A stretch of 64,000 nucleotides of DNA from Fodinicola feengrottensis (lineage in GTDB: Bacteria > Actinomycetota > Actinomycetes > Mycobacteriales > HKI-0501): assembly GCF_010993775.1 (NCBI RefSeq), contig NZ_WOTO01000033.1, positions 38,580 through 102,579 on the forward strand. Reading direction: 5' to 3'. Numbering within the stretch: position 1 is the stretch's first letter; each line of letters opens with the position of its first letter. This document shows positions 1 through 10,468 of the stretch, one piece after another. A program made the translations under genes and the position numbers. The notes under the pieces were generated by a model. The model was not told where the DNA came from, ran no database searches, and saw nothing but the letters and a program-made list of their open reading frames with translations.

Positions 1-65
1 CGCCAGCAGGACGGTGGACACGGTCACACCCTACATTCGTTCGTGATCATTTGCGTCTCCGCAGA

Positions 66-656
66 TCATTCGGGTTGGTCGAGCTTTACCACGGGTGAGC
101 TCGGACGAAAATTCCCAAAGTCCGGAATATCATCGTCGAATTCCTCTTCATCCTCCTCTTCGGCGGCTCTTTTCTCTTCTTCTTCCATCAATTCATAAAG
201 AATTGTTTGCACATCGCGAGCTCTGGGCAGGTCCACCAGGGTGAGCTGGCCGCTCTCGCCGTCCTCAGTGCCAGCTCGTACGACCAACGTCCCACACCGC
301 AGCATCCGCCCGAGGATCGAACTCGCATAGGCCACGTCCGTGATGTCGGCCAGCGGCAGCTCCCACCGATGGCGCTTGAACAGCCCCACCCGGACAATGA
401 TGCGCTCGCTGGTGAACACCACATGCGTGGTCAACCACCGCACCACCCGGCGCCCGCTGAACCACCCAATGAACGCGATCGCCGCCAGCGCTATAAGGAC
501 CTGCAACGACGGGTAGCGCAGCGCCCCGATCCCGTACGACGCCACCCCCACCGTCGCCAGCAGCACCAGCACCGCCGGCGTCAACGTCTTCCAATGCGGG
601 TGAAGATGCAGGACGACCCGCTCGTCCTCAACCAGCAGCCGCTCCGGAAACCGCAC
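66..656 (-). CDS. PH (bPH2) domain membrane protein
   Basis: Intact 196-residue protein. Two hydrophobic segments lie at about residues 26-45 and 48-66, followed by a bacterial PH-like domain (about 70-145) with the usual run TSERIIVRVGLFKRHRWELP. The last 40 residues are very acidic (EEEEKRAAEEEDEEE) before a short tail. The family is membrane-anchored and of unknown biochemical role. It sits downstream of birA on the same strand, an arrangement common in actinomycetes. Family assignment is solid; function is not known. Confidence 0.85.
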   Translation of the reverse strand: MRFPERLLVEDERVVLHLHPHWKTLTPAVLVLLATVGVASYGIGALRYPSLQVLIALAAIAFIGWFSGRRVVRWLTTHVVFTSERIIVRVGLFKRHRWELPLADITDVAYASSILGRMLRCGTLVVRAGTEDGESGQLTLVDLPRARDVQTILYELMEEEEKRAAEEEDEEEFDDDIPDFGNFRPSSPVVKLDQPE

Positions 657-743
657 AGGTCGACGCTAGCGACCCCAGCCCCCACACCCCAAGCGAGGGT
701 GACGTTTCGGGGCCGGAATGCCCCATTTTGTCACCCCGCAACG

Positions 744-1621
744 TCATCCTCGCGAAGGCCGCACGTGCGTGACGTCTCCCGCCGAAACCGCCGTGAGCGC
801 GCCACCGTCTCCCCGCACCACCAGGCGCCCATCCTCGTCAACATCGACGCCTTCGCCCACCAGCTCCCGGCCGTTGGGCAACTCCACCCGCACCCGCTGC
901 CCGACGGTCTGGCAGAACTCCTGGTACGCCGACCGCAGCCCGCTCTCGTCCGGATCGCCACCCGCGTCCCGCCATCGTTCGTAGTCAGTGGCGATCTGGC
1001 GCAGCAGCGCCCGCAGCAACGTGTCCCGATCGGTGTTGGCGGCGCCAGCCAGCCGCAGCGAGGTGGCCGGCAGTCCCGTACGTACGGGCAGCTCATCGGC
1101 CGTGTTCGTGACGTTCAGCCCGATCCCCAGCACCACCGCGGCCTCGTCGCCAGTGCCGATCACCTCGGCCAGAATGCCCGCCACCTTCCCGAAACCGGGC
1201 CCGTCCGGCTCACCGGCCAGCAGGTCGTTCGGCCATTTCAGCGCCATCGCAACCTCGGCGACCCGGCCGATCGCGCGGGCCGCCGCGACCCCGGCCAGCA
1301 GCGAGAGCCAGCCCCACCGGGTGACCGGCACCGGCGCCGGGCGCAGCAACATCGAAACGCTGATGCCGGCCCGCGGCGGGCTCACCCAGCTACGGTCCCG
1401 CCGGCCGCGGCCGGCGCCCTGGAAGTCGGCGGTGATCACCAACCCCTCCGGGGCGCCTTTCCCCCGCGCGCGGCGGCCACATCCGCGTTCGTCGAGCCGG
1501 TCTCGCCGACTACCCGTACGTCCGTCCACAGTGGACTGCCAGGGCCGGTGGTACGGGTCAGCGCGCGGCCCAACCCGGTCTCGGACAGCGGCGGCCGGTC
1601 AAGATTCGCGTACAAGCTCAC
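744..1621 (-). CDS. birA: Biotin--[acetyl-CoA carboxylase] ligase (one frameshift)
   Basis: Activates biotin with ATP and attaches it to the carrier lysine of the acyl-CoA carboxylase alpha subunit. Visible features are the GSTN motif (VGETGSTNADV), the biotinyl-AMP loop (FQGAGRGRRDRSWVSPP), ALKWPNDLL, GKVAGILAE and GIGLNV, then a C-terminal SH3-like domain. There is no N-terminal helix-turn-helix, so this is the monofunctional type. The GTG at 1621 is chosen because the conserved N-terminus follows directly. The frame changes near 1460, beside a CCCCC run at 1461-1465, probably a sequencing error. It is divergent from accD, whose product partner (accA, 11.4 kb) carries the biotin. Confidence 0.88.
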
Positions 1622-1861
1622 CCCGCAACCCTGCCACCCAGCCCTCGTGGCGGTCAGACCGCCGCCGTACCCACCTACGACAGCCCTCACCGTGCGTACG
1701 CGCTCCCTGTCTGGGCTGAGCGTCGGAGTGGCCCTCGCCGAAATGGGGTGTGGCGAAGGTCGCTGCCGGTGGCCGGCCAGGGCAGCGGTCAGCAACTAGT
1801 GTGACGGGTGCGTCTTTATGCCCGGTGTACGTGACCGGCAGGCAAGCCTTGGAGGGTGTTT

Positions 1862-3498
<1,637 letters not shown>

Positions 3499-3502
<4 letters not shown>

Positions 3503-3705
3503 GCCGGCCCCTGCTGCGGATCGTACGAGGCGAGCCGACCGCCGAGGAGGTGGCCGCGGTGACCGCGGTGGTGGCCGCCCTGTCGGTCTCCCGGCCGCCG
3601 GCACCGTCGCGCCAGCGTCCTTTGTGGACGGACCGGACGGGGTTGTTGCACGCTCCGGCGATGCCGGGGAAAGACCGCTGGCGTGCGTCCGGCCTCCCTG
3701 GCTGA
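3499..3705 (+). CDS. accE: Acyl-CoA carboxylase epsilon subunit
   Basis: A 68-residue protein starting at GTG 3499, overlapping the accD stop as GTGA. It has the epsilon-subunit layout: LLRIVRGEPTAEEVAAVTAVVAAL at the front, a basic proline-rich middle and the terminal WRASGLPG. In actinomycetes this small subunit binds and stimulates the carboxyltransferase. Intact, translationally coupled to accD. Confidence 0.88.
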
Positions 3706-3781
3706 GAATTTGCCGATGCATAATGTCAATTTTGCCGGAATCCCGACAGAACCGGTTCAGGACCGACTACCGTCAACAGGT

Positions 3782-4403
3782 GTGACGACCGTGCCGCCCC
3801 TCCTGATTCTCGCCTCCGCATCGCCAGCCCGGCTGACCACCCTGCGCAATGCCGGGATGGCGCCACAAGTCAGGATTTCCGGTGTCGACGAGGACGAAGT
3901 CGCCGCTTCGCTGGATAATCCGACCCCGCCCGAACTGTGCCTCGCACTGGCCACCGCGAAGGGCCGAAGCGGTCGCGTCCACTGTGGACAGTGGCTTGGT
4001 GGTGGGCTGCGACTCGATGTTGGAGTTGGCGGGCAAGGCTTACGGTAAACCAAAAACCGCCGAAGTGGCCCGCGCCCGCTGGGCCCAGATGGCCGGAAAT
4101 GCCGGCTTGCTGCACACCGGCCACTGCGTGATCGACGTGGCCACCGGCAAATCAAGCGCGGACACCGCGACCACCGCGGTCCGGTTTGGTACGCCCACCG
4201 AACAGGAACTGGAGGCGTACGTTTCCAGCGGCGAGCCGCTCGCGGTGGCCGGCGCTTTCACCATCGACGGGCTCGGCGCGATCTTCATCGAAGGCATCGA
4301 CGGCGACCCGCACAACGTGGTCGGAATTTCGTTGCCCTTGTTGCGCCGACTGTTGCACGACCTGGGCGTGCCGATCACCGATCTCTGGCAATTGCCCGAC
4401 TGA
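3782..4403 (+). CDS. maf: Maf-like nucleoside triphosphate pyrophosphatase (one frameshift)
   Basis: House-cleaning dNTP/NTP pyrophosphatase of the Maf/HAM1 fold. The N-terminus ILASASPARLTTLRNAGM is the family signature (normally SASPRR), followed by VVGCDSM, GKPKTAEVARARW, the HTGHCVID segment and a C-terminus with GAFTIDGLGA and GDPHNVVGISLP. Start is GTG 3782 (GTG 3791 is an alternative). The frame changes near 3965. Placed after accD-accE, as in many actinomycete genomes. Confidence 0.87.
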
Positions 4404-4463
4404 GCCGACTGTTATCAAGGATAAGAGCAACGAAAATCGGTTGCCCGTTTCCGTACCGTACCA

Positions 4464-5272
4464 ATGATGAGTACAAATGAGGAACGGATGCGGCGGAACC
4501 AGCACGCCTGGAATCTGCGCACCGCCGCCCACCTGGAGTCCGATTTCTACGACGTGGCCTCCTTCAAGGCCGGCGGCAGCTCGCTGCGCCCACTGGAGCT
4601 GGCGGAGTTGGGAGACGTACGGGGAAAATCGCTGCTCCATCTGATGTGCCATTTCGGGATGGACACGCTGTCCTGGGCACGAATGGGCGCGGAGGTGACC
4701 GGCGCGGACTTCTCACCGGACGGACGCGATCGCGAAGGCCCGCGAGCTTGCCGCCGAGGTCGGCGTCGACGCGACTTTCGTGTGTGCGAACGTCTACGAC
4801 CTGCCTGAGGTGCTGGAGGGCACGTACGACATCGTGGTGATGACGTACGGCGTCCTCTACTGGCTGCCGGACCTGGTCGCCTTGGGCCGGGTGGTGGCGC
4901 GGTTCCTGAAGCCGGGCGGGATTTTCTCCGTGATCGAGTCGCATCCGATGAACGGTGTCGCCAGCTGGGGTTGACGACCACCTGGAGGTCACCGGCCGCT
5001 ATTTCCGCGAAGGCCGCGGCGAGTACGAGGTCACCGAGACGTATGCGGACAGTCGACCGCTGCCGCCGCACCCGGAGTCGACCTGGCCCTTCACCGTCGG
5101 CGAGCTGGTGACCGCGCTGGCCACCGCGGGCCTGCGGGTCACCCGCGTGCGCGAGCTGCCGGTGGACGTACGCCAGCGCAACCCCGAACTCGTCCAGGAC
5201 CAGGACGGCTTCTGGCGCCTCCCCGGCGACCCACTCCCCCTGATGCTCACCCTCACCGCCACCATCCCCTAA
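4464..5272 (+). CDS. Class I SAM-dependent methyltransferase (two frameshifts)
   Basis: About 265 residues when three frames are joined. Visible are the N-terminal NQHAWNLRTAAHLESDFYDV, a SAM motif I variant (KSLLHLMCHFGMDTLSWAR), motif II region (VTGADFSPDAI), FVCANVYDLPEV, YDIVVMTYGVLYWLPDL and the post-motif FLKPGGIFSVIESHP. The substrate is not evident. Shifts are near 4725 and 4965. It converges on the arginase-family gene with an 18-bp gap. Confidence 0.82.
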
Positions 5273-5290
5273 ATCTCAGTAGGAGTGTGG

Positions 5291-6192
5291 TTAGCGGAGG
5301 ATGTCGACGAGGATGTCGGTGAGCAGTGCCGCCTGGGTGCCGGTCGGGTCCAGGTCGGGGTCGAAGATGGTGATTTCCAGGCCGGCCGCGCCGGGCAGGG
5401 TGAGCAGGCCGCGGACCAGGTCGGTGAGCTGTCGGCGGTCGAGGCCGCCCGGAGTAGGCGTGTCGACGGCGCCGAGCACCGAGGGGTCGAGGATGTCGGC
5501 GTCAATGTGCAGCCAGAAGCCGTCGAGGTCAGGGCGTACGAGCACCTCGGCCGCGGCGGCGAGAGTGGCATCGGTGCCGTCGGCGATGATATGCGCGCTC
5601 GTACGCATCCGGATGCCGGTCTCGACGAAATCGCGCAGATCGTCCTCGTCACGGGCGCCGAGCTGGACAACGTCCTCATCCCGTACGTACGGCTTCAGAC
5701 CGTCGATGTCCACCAGGTAGCCATCGCCGCGGCCGGTCACCAGCGCCAGGTCCTCGCCGGCCGCCGAGCCCACATACGGCGAGTTGGCCGGCTCACGGAA
5801 ATCCGTGTGGGCGTCCACATATGCCAGCCCAAAGCGGCCGTCCCGGCGCAGCGCCAGCATCGGTCCGAGCAGGATCGAGCAGTCACCACCGAGCACCACC
5901 GGGAAGTCGCCGGCCCGCCGGACCACGGCCAGCCGATCGGCGAGTTTCCTCGCGTAGTCACGATCGCGGGCCCGTTGCGGACGCCGTCGCCAGGCTTCCA
6001 GGTGGCCACATAGCGCGGCGGGACGACCGCGCCCGCGTCCTTCGCGCCGAGCCGCTCCAGCAGCCCCGCGTCCCGCAGGGCCCATGGCGCCTTGTACGTC
6101 CCGGGCACCACGTCCCGCGCCGGCGGCCGAAGCCCGAGATTCGACGGCGCGTCGACGAGACTCAACCGCTTGTCACGAGTTAAAGTGTTCAT
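5291..6192 (-). CDS. Arginase/agmatinase family ureohydrolase (one frameshift)
   Basis: Binuclear Mn-dependent ureohydrolase fold, about 300 residues. The Mn-binding motifs are read as GGDCSILLG, YVDAHTDF and HIDADILDP, followed by PGGLDRRQL. The first motif has Cys where GGDHS normally supplies a Mn-ligand His, so metal content or activity may differ. The N-terminus (from ATG 6192) has NLGLRPPARDVVPGTYKAP; the frame shifts near 5965. It is divergent from the CGNR gene with 30 bp between starts. Exact substrate is unknown. Confidence 0.83.
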
Positions 6193-6222
6193 AGCCCTGA
6201 CGATAGCAGAGGAGACGCCCAG

Positions 6223-6759
6223 ATGCGCTCGGATGACGCCCGCCCGTACGCGGAGACCGGGCTGGTCGCGCTCGACCTGGCGAACACCTGGGATGAGTAC
6301 TTCGAAGATCCCGAGCGACTACCCGACGAGGCCGCGTTGCGGCGGTTCTGCGCGGAACTCTCGGAGGACTATGCGCCCGGCTCACTGGCGGCCGTACTCG
6401 CGCTGCGAGCGCAACTCCGCGAGACGGTGACCGGGGAAGCGGCTGCTCGTACGCGTGCGTTGGCAGATTTTGCCTCGCGCTTACCGATAAAGCCAGTCGT
6501 CGGCACATCTTCGGGCGTCCCAACGCTGAGACTCGTGGCTGAGGCTCCTGATTTGGCTCCGCGGCTGGGCGTACGCGCTGTCGGGGAGCTTATGGACCTC
6601 GCCGCGGCCGGCAAGTGGGAGCGCATTCATCATTGCGCCGCTTCGCCGTGCCGGGACGTGTTCGTCGACGAAAGCCGGCCGGGACGCCGCCAGTTCTGCT
6701 CGACCACCTGCGCCAATCGCGTACACGCGTCCACCTCCCGAGCCCGCCGGAGCGGTTAG
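6223..6759 (+). CDS. ABATE/CGNR zinc-finger protein
   Basis: Intact 178-residue protein with an N-terminal ABATE-like domain (GLVALDLANTWDEY) and a C-terminal CGNR-type zinc finger, HHCAASPCRDVFVDESRPG then QFCSTTCANRV. These proteins are thought to be stress-related transcription regulators; no target is evident. An AGGAG (near 6207) precedes ATG 6223. Transcribed away from the arginase-family gene. Confidence 0.85.
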   Translation: MRSDDARPYAETGLVALDLANTWDEYFEDPERLPDEAALRRFCAELSEDYAPGSLAAVLALRAQLRETVTGEAAARTRALADFASRLPIKPVVGTSSGVPTLRLVAEAPDLAPRLGVRAVGELMDLAAAGKWERIHHCAASPCRDVFVDESRPGRRQFCSTTCANRVHASTSRARRSG

Positions 6760-6848
6760 GTCATTCAAGGAGGTGCGGCTTCCAAGCGCGATCGCTTGCA
6801 CCTGCGGGCGTTGTGGCACCTTGTAGCACACAGGCGTGTGCTCAGCTC

Positions 6849-7115
6849 ATGGCTTCGGGTTCACGTGAGATCACGCAACGCGAACTCAGGAACGAGTCGG
6901 GCGCAATCATGCGCGCGGTGGAAGGCGGCAAGTCTTTCACCGTCACTCGGAACGGAACGCCGATCGGACAGTTGATCCCGCTGCAGCGGCGGGTTTTCGT
7001 CGGTCGCGACGAAGTGCTCGCCGCGTTTGCTGATGCACCGTTCGTCGACGCCGACCAGTTCCGGGCAGACCTCGACGCCGCGGTTGACCAGGATCTGCCC
7101 GACCGTGATTGGTAG
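6849..7115 (+). CDS. Phd/YefM-family antitoxin
   Basis: 88 residues, start ATG 6849. The N-terminal REITQRELRNESGAIMRAVE and FTVTRNGTPIGQLIPL are the Phd/YefM DNA-binding fold; the C-terminal half, which would wrap the toxin, is acidic. The end overlaps the toxin gene by 11 bp, giving coupled translation. Expected to neutralise the following PIN-domain toxin and autoregulate the pair. Confidence 0.88.
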   Translation: MASGSREITQRELRNESGAIMRAVEGGKSFTVTRNGTPIGQLIPLQRRVFVGRDEVLAAFADAPFVDADQFRADLDAAVDQDLPDRDW

Positions 7116-7515
7116 CCGCGGTCTGATCGATACGAACATCGTCATCCACCTCCCCAGACTCAAGCCAGCGGAGCTACCTGCCGAACTCGTGATCAGCGCA
7201 GTGACCCTGGCCGAACTGTCCGCAGGGCCGCATCACGCTCTCGACCCGATAGAACGGGCGCGTCGCGTCAACATCCTTCAGCGCGCCGAGTCGACCTTCC
7301 ATCCGCTCCCCTTTGACGGACCAGCAGCCCGAGCCTTTGGTCAGGTCTGCGCTGCCGAACTCACAGCCGGCCGCAAACCGCCCCGTCGCATAGCCGACTT
7401 GATGATTGCCTCCATTGCCTTGGCGAATCGACTGCCCCTCTACACCACAAATGCGGATGACTTTTCCGCGCTCACCGACCTGATCGAGATCGTCGCGATC
7501 AGCCGACCAAACTAG
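7105..7515 (+). CDS. VapC-type PIN-domain ribonuclease toxin
   Basis: About 136 residues from GTG 7105, inside the antitoxin end. PIN-domain acidic residues are visible in GLIDTNIVIHL (D), TLAELSAGP (E), RRIADLMIAS (D) and YTTNADDF (D). VapC enzymes cut tRNA or rRNA when free of antitoxin. Paired here with a Phd-type rather than a VapB-type antitoxin, a combination seen often in actinomycetes. Confidence 0.88.
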   Translation: MIGSRGLIDTNIVIHLPRLKPAELPAELVISAVTLAELSAGPHHALDPIERARRVNILQRAESTFHPLPFDGPAARAFGQVCAAELTAGRKPPRRIADLMIASIALANRLPLYTTNADDFSALTDLIEIVAISRPN

Positions 7516-7525
7516 AACTCGAGCG

Positions 7526-8173
7526 CTAACGCGGCTGCAGGGACGCGACGATCGGCGCCAGATAGAGCTCGGCGATGCGACGGCGGCCGGATGGGGAGTC
7601 GATCGGCAGAACCGTGTCGCGGGTGAGGACAAGCGACAGCACGTTGCGGGCGATCAGCTCGGCCACGCCCTCCACGTCCTCGTCCGGCAAGGCCAACCGG
7701 CCAGCGGCGATCTCGGCCCGGATGTGGCCGGCGATCCAGCCGCGGGCGGCGGCCAGCACATCGCCGGCTTTCACCGTCAACAGAGGCAAAATCAGCTCAG
7801 GCTCGGTGCGTAACAGCCGGTTGAGGACCTTGTGGCCGCGGAGGAATTCGAGGCAGAACACCAAACCCTCGACCAGTTTGGCGTCCGGGGTCGACTGGGC
7901 GGCGAGGACGGCGTCGACCTTGGTCAGGAAGCGCCGCAACTCGCGCATCAACAGCGCATTCAGCAGTAAGTCTTTTTTGGGAAAGTAACGGTAAACAGTG
8001 ACCCGCGAGACGCCGACCCGGCGGGCGACCTCGTCGATCGTGAAACGCCGGAGGCCAAAGTCCTCGGCTTGCTCGAAAGCCGCGCCGAGGATCCGCTCGG
8101 CGGTCGCGTCGTCCGGCAGCTCGGCGGCCAACGCCTGCTGGAGCAGGTCCTGTTTCGTGCCGCGAACGCGCAT
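7526..8173 (-). CDS. TetR-family transcription regulator
   Basis: Intact 215-residue protein. The TetR N-terminal HTH is clear: AERILGAAFEQAEDFGL, then FTIDEVARRVGVSRVTVYRY and FPKKDLLLNAL. The ligand domain has no recognisable specificity. A 15-base motif (8209-8223) just upstream of its start recurs ahead of the AurF-like oxygenase gene, suggesting that the two share control. Confidence 0.88.
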   Translation of the reverse strand: MRVRGTKQDLLQQALAAELPDDATAERILGAAFEQAEDFGLRRFTIDEVARRVGVSRVTVYRYFPKKDLLLNALLMRELRRFLTKVDAVLAAQSTPDAKLVEGLVFCLEFLRGHKVLNRLLRTEPELILPLLTVKAGDVLAAARGWIAGHIRAEIAAGRLALPDEDVEGVAELIARNVLSLVLTRDTVLPIDSPSGRRRIAELYLAPIVASLQPR

Positions 8174-8202
8174 TCACCCAGCGTACGCGCTGACAACTGA
8201 AC

Positions 8203-8562
8203 TCAGAGTGTTACATGTGTTTCGGTGGTTCGGATGGCTCGTACGAGCGTCTCGCGAGCCACCGCCAGCTCGTCGGCCCGCTGGTCCAGCTGCTCAAGCT
8301 GGCTGCGCATCCGGTCGAGTACACCTGGGCACGCGGCCAGCGATCCGTCCTCGCGGGCACACGGGATGATGTGCCGGATCACCCGAGTCGGCAGGCCGGC
8401 CGCGAGCAACGACCGGATCTGCCCGACCACGCGCTCAGCATCGTCGGCGTAGTCGCGATAGCCGTTGGCGAGCCGATCCGAGGACAGCAGCCCCACCCGC
8501 TCGTAATAGCGCAACAAACGCTCACTGGTGTTCGTACGCCGAGCCAGCTCACCGATCAGCAC
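8203..8562 (-). CDS. MerR-family transcription regulator
   Basis: About 119 residues from GTG 8562, chosen because a GGGGGGAG precedes it (8571-8578 complement). The winged HTH LIGELARRTNTSERLLRYYE and VGLLSSDRLANGYRDY is typical MerR; a coiled dimerisation helix follows. One cysteine (IPCAREDGSL) and ACPGV lie in the C-terminal half, so a redox or thiol effector is possible but not shown. Lies between the TetR gene and the oxygenase gene it diverges from. Confidence 0.86.
   Translation of the reverse strand: MLIGELARRTNTSERLLRYYERVGLLSSDRLANGYRDYADDAERVVGQIRSLLAAGLPTRVIRHIIPCAREDGSLAACPGVLDRMRSQLEQLDQRADELAVARETLVRAIRTTETHVTL
8209..8223 (+). promoter_or_regulatory. Shared motif, copy 1 (upstream of tetR)
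   Basis: TGTTACATGTGTTTC, 36 bp upstream of the TetR start and inside the last codons of the MerR gene. A near-identical 15-mer (one mismatch) lies at 8697-8711 before the oxygenase. Possible TetR operator half; inferred only from the repetition. Confidence 0.4.
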
Positions 8563-8696
8563 CTGATGCTCCCCCCGTTCGCTTGACCTTCCCACCAGGT
8601 CAAGGCGCGACGGTGGTGCCGCATTCCACGAGCGCGACACGTCGTACGCGCGCGGAACATTCGCGCAGCTCAGCGGCTTTACATATTGACGAAGTT

Positions 8697-8711
8697 TGTT
8701 ACATGCGTTTC
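8697..8711 (+). promoter_or_regulatory. Shared motif, copy 2 (upstream of the diiron oxygenase)
   Basis: TGTTACATGCGTTTC, 11 bp upstream of ATG 8722. It matches the copy before tetR at 14 of 15 positions. A TTTACA and a TTGACG lie just 5' (8678-8694), so the motif would overlap the promoter or leader, as expected for a repressor site. Confidence 0.4.
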
Positions 8712-8721
8712 ACTGGTGAGT

Positions 8722-9648
8722 ATGACGAAGGTCGCAGATCGGGAAAACCACCGCCCAACGGCTGCTGACCGGTTCGGTCCGCCGCTCGTACGACCCGGAC
8801 ATCGACATCGACTGGGACGCACCGCTGGTCGAGGGCAAGTATTTCGCGCCACCAGCGACGCTCACGCTCTACGCGACGCCGCTCTGGGACCGGTTGACCG
8901 AAGAGCAACGCATCGAGCTTTCCCGCCAACAGACCGTCAACGCGGTCAGTGTGGCATCTGGTTCGAGAACATCCTCAACCAGTTGCTGCTGCGGATGACG
9001 TACGAACAGGATCCGACCAAGCGGCACGTGCACTACGCGCTGACCGAGTTGGCCGACGAGTGCCGGCACATGACGATGTTCGGGCGGCTCATTGAGGCGC
9101 TCGGCGAGCGACCGTACAAACAGGGTTTCGTGCTGCACAACCTCGGGCGCGTCCTGCCGCTGGTCCTGCGCGGGCCGTCGGTGTGGGTGGCAGCGCTGAT
9201 CGGCGAGGAGATCTTCGACTCGATCCAGCGCGCCACCATGCACGACGAACGGTTGCAGCCGCTCGTACGCCAGGTGATGAGCATCCACGTGATCGAGGAG
9301 GCCCGGCACATCAGGTACGCGCGCGAAGACACCGTCCGGCGGCTGGAGCGCTCGCCTTGGTGGGTTCGTGAGCTGTCTCGCCTGGTCGTGGGCGCCGGCG
9401 CGCTCCTGCTGCAGACCGTGCTGGCGCGGCCGGAGATGTACAAGCGGGCTGGTCTGGACGTACGCGAGGCCCGCAAGGCCGCCCGCACCAACGCGCATGC
9501 CCGGCAGTTCCGGGCCGAGGGTTTCGAGCGTTTGCGGAGTTTTCTCGCCGAGCAGGGCCTGATCGGCGGCCCGACGCGGGTCTTCTGGCACCTCGCGCAC
9601 GTACACCCCGACGGCACCGAAGTACGGCTCCTGGGGCCGTCCACCTAG
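8722..9648 (+). CDS. AurF-like diiron oxygenase (two frameshifts)
   Basis: p-Aminobenzoate N-oxygenase (AurF) family, about 309 residues. Joined frames give LTGSVRRSYDPDIDIDWDAP, LYATPLWDRLTEEQRIELSR, GIWFENILNQLLLR, ELADECRHMTMFGRLIE, GEEIFDSIQR and VIEEARHIRYARE: the helix-borne Glu and His pairs that bind two irons. Shifts are near 8765 and 8945. Substrate unknown; members N-oxygenate aryl amines or oxidise other small molecules. Regulation by the adjacent TetR gene is likely. Confidence 0.82.
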   Translation: MTKVADRENHRPTAADRFGPPLVRPGHRHRLGRTAGRGQVFRATSDAHALRDAALGPVDRRATHRAFPPTDRQRGQCGIWFENILNQLLLRMTYEQDPTKRHVHYALTELADECRHMTMFGRLIEALGERPYKQGFVLHNLGRVLPLVLRGPSVWVAALIGEEIFDSIQRATMHDERLQPLVRQVMSIHVIEEARHIRYAREDTVRRLERSPWWVRELSRLVVGAGALLLQTVLARPEMYKRAGLDVREARKAARTNAHARQFRAEGFERLRSFLAEQGLIGGPTRVFWHLAHVHPDGTEVRLLGPST

Positions 9649-9691
9649 ACAGTGGCGCGGCCGCACCTGGGCTCCTACGGTGGTTTTATGG

Positions 9692-9790
9692 ATGCTGGTG
9701 GGTGGGCACGCGGTCGACGCGATTTCCGGGCGTACGCTCGAATCCTTGAATCCGTACATCGGCGTGCCCTGGTCCGTCGCGCCGGACCCG
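9692..9790 (+). pseudogene. Aldehyde dehydrogenase N-terminal remnant
   Basis: A stretch of about 32 codons reads MLVGGHAVDAISGRTLESLN then PYIGVPWSVAPD, closely resembling the first residues of aldehyde dehydrogenases (VGGxWVDAxSGRTFExLNPxTG). Nothing resembling the rest of the enzyme follows, and the frame runs into unrelated sequence near 9800. Probably a deletion remnant; identification rests on this short motif only. Confidence 0.45.
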
Positions 9791-9978
9791 AGGCCGTCAA
9801 CTCGGCGAGTGCTCAAGAATCACTTGAGTCACAGGGATAACTGGCGGGTTCGAATAGCGAGACGCCAATCCCGAAATGTGGGACGAAGTCCGGTCGGCCG
9901 CACTCCGTGGTGACCAATGGGACCCCTGAGGTCAACTTTCACCGCCAGTAACCGGATTCTGCGAATACCGCCGCCACC

Positions 9979-10048
9979 TATGTCCGATTGTAACGATGTT
10001 GCCCAACCTGGCGCCCCAAAATCGGCAACAACGTCACGATCGGACATA
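9979..10048. repeat. Imperfect inverted repeat (25-bp arms)
   Basis: Arms 9979-10003 and 10024-10048 match at 22 of 25 positions, with a 20-bp loop. The left arm contains TCCGATTGTAACGA, which recurs in the palindrome at 62327-62357. No T-run follows, so it is not a typical intrinsic terminator. The whole 9649-10468 interval has no intact gene: it holds the dehydrogenase remnant and this and the next two repeats. Confidence 0.6.
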
Positions 10049-10147
10049 CCCCCACCCAGTACCCGGCCACCCACAGTCAAAGCCGCACCCCACCCGTCGA
10101 CCCCGTTCTTCCTTGAGGCTCCGCCCGAAGGGCACCCCACCCACCCA

Positions 10148-10174
10148 CTGCACAATCGGAATCCGATTGCGCAG
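10148..10174. repeat. CAATCGGA palindrome
   Basis: CTGCACAATCGGA / TCCGATTGCGCAG forms a near-perfect palindrome about the central base 10161, with one mismatched pair in the arms. The core (10153-10169) is identical to one at 62272-62288. Likely a dispersed palindromic repeat. Confidence 0.55.
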
Positions 10175-10185
10175 CTCTACACAGG

Positions 10186-10364
10186 GTGCGGCGCGAAACT
10201 GTCGTACCCCTCCGGCAGATTTGCCCCCACCCAGTGACGGGTGGGGGGCGGGTTCGAGGACCAATGTTCAACTAAAAATTAAAGTCCACCTCTCAACCCA
10301 CCCCCCGCCCGTTCAAAGGGAGGGGGGAAAGAAAAACAGACACCTACGACAATTTCGCGCCGCA
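10186..10364. repeat. 179-bp element with terminal inverted repeats
   Basis: The left end GTGCGGCGCGAAACTGTCGT is repeated in inverted form at 10343-10364 (about 21 of 22 matching after the first base). Between them are pyrimidine-rich and G-rich tracts able to pair (CCCCCACCC with GGGTGGGGG) but no convincing gene. A third copy of the end sequence lies at 19211-19234. MITE-like, with no transposase seen. Confidence 0.5.
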
Positions 10365-10468
10365 TGGCGATCTGGGGCGATCGGTGCGCTGAGGGCAACG
10401 GGAACAACCGCGACCGATATGGAGGTTGGCCCGAGGAAGGCATCACACCGAGCTGGAGGTACGAGAAG

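Noticed and set aside
1..27. Start of a minus-strand gene running off the left edge (GTG at 27, VTVSTVLLA)
   Set aside because: Only nine codons are present, with no ribosome site clear enough to support it.
207..1799. Long plus-strand reading frame of 530 codons over birA and the PH gene
   Set aside because: Arg/Pro/His-rich shadow of two recognised minus-strand genes; no family motif.
9838..9870. tRNA-like GGGTTCGAAT at 9847
   Set aside because: The T-stem does not close and there is no acceptor or anticodon arm around it. No tRNA or rRNA was found anywhere in the window.
9829..10155. Minus-strand frame of 108 codons in the repeat region
   Set aside because: It crosses two palindromic repeats and has no domain or ribosome site; most likely not a gene.
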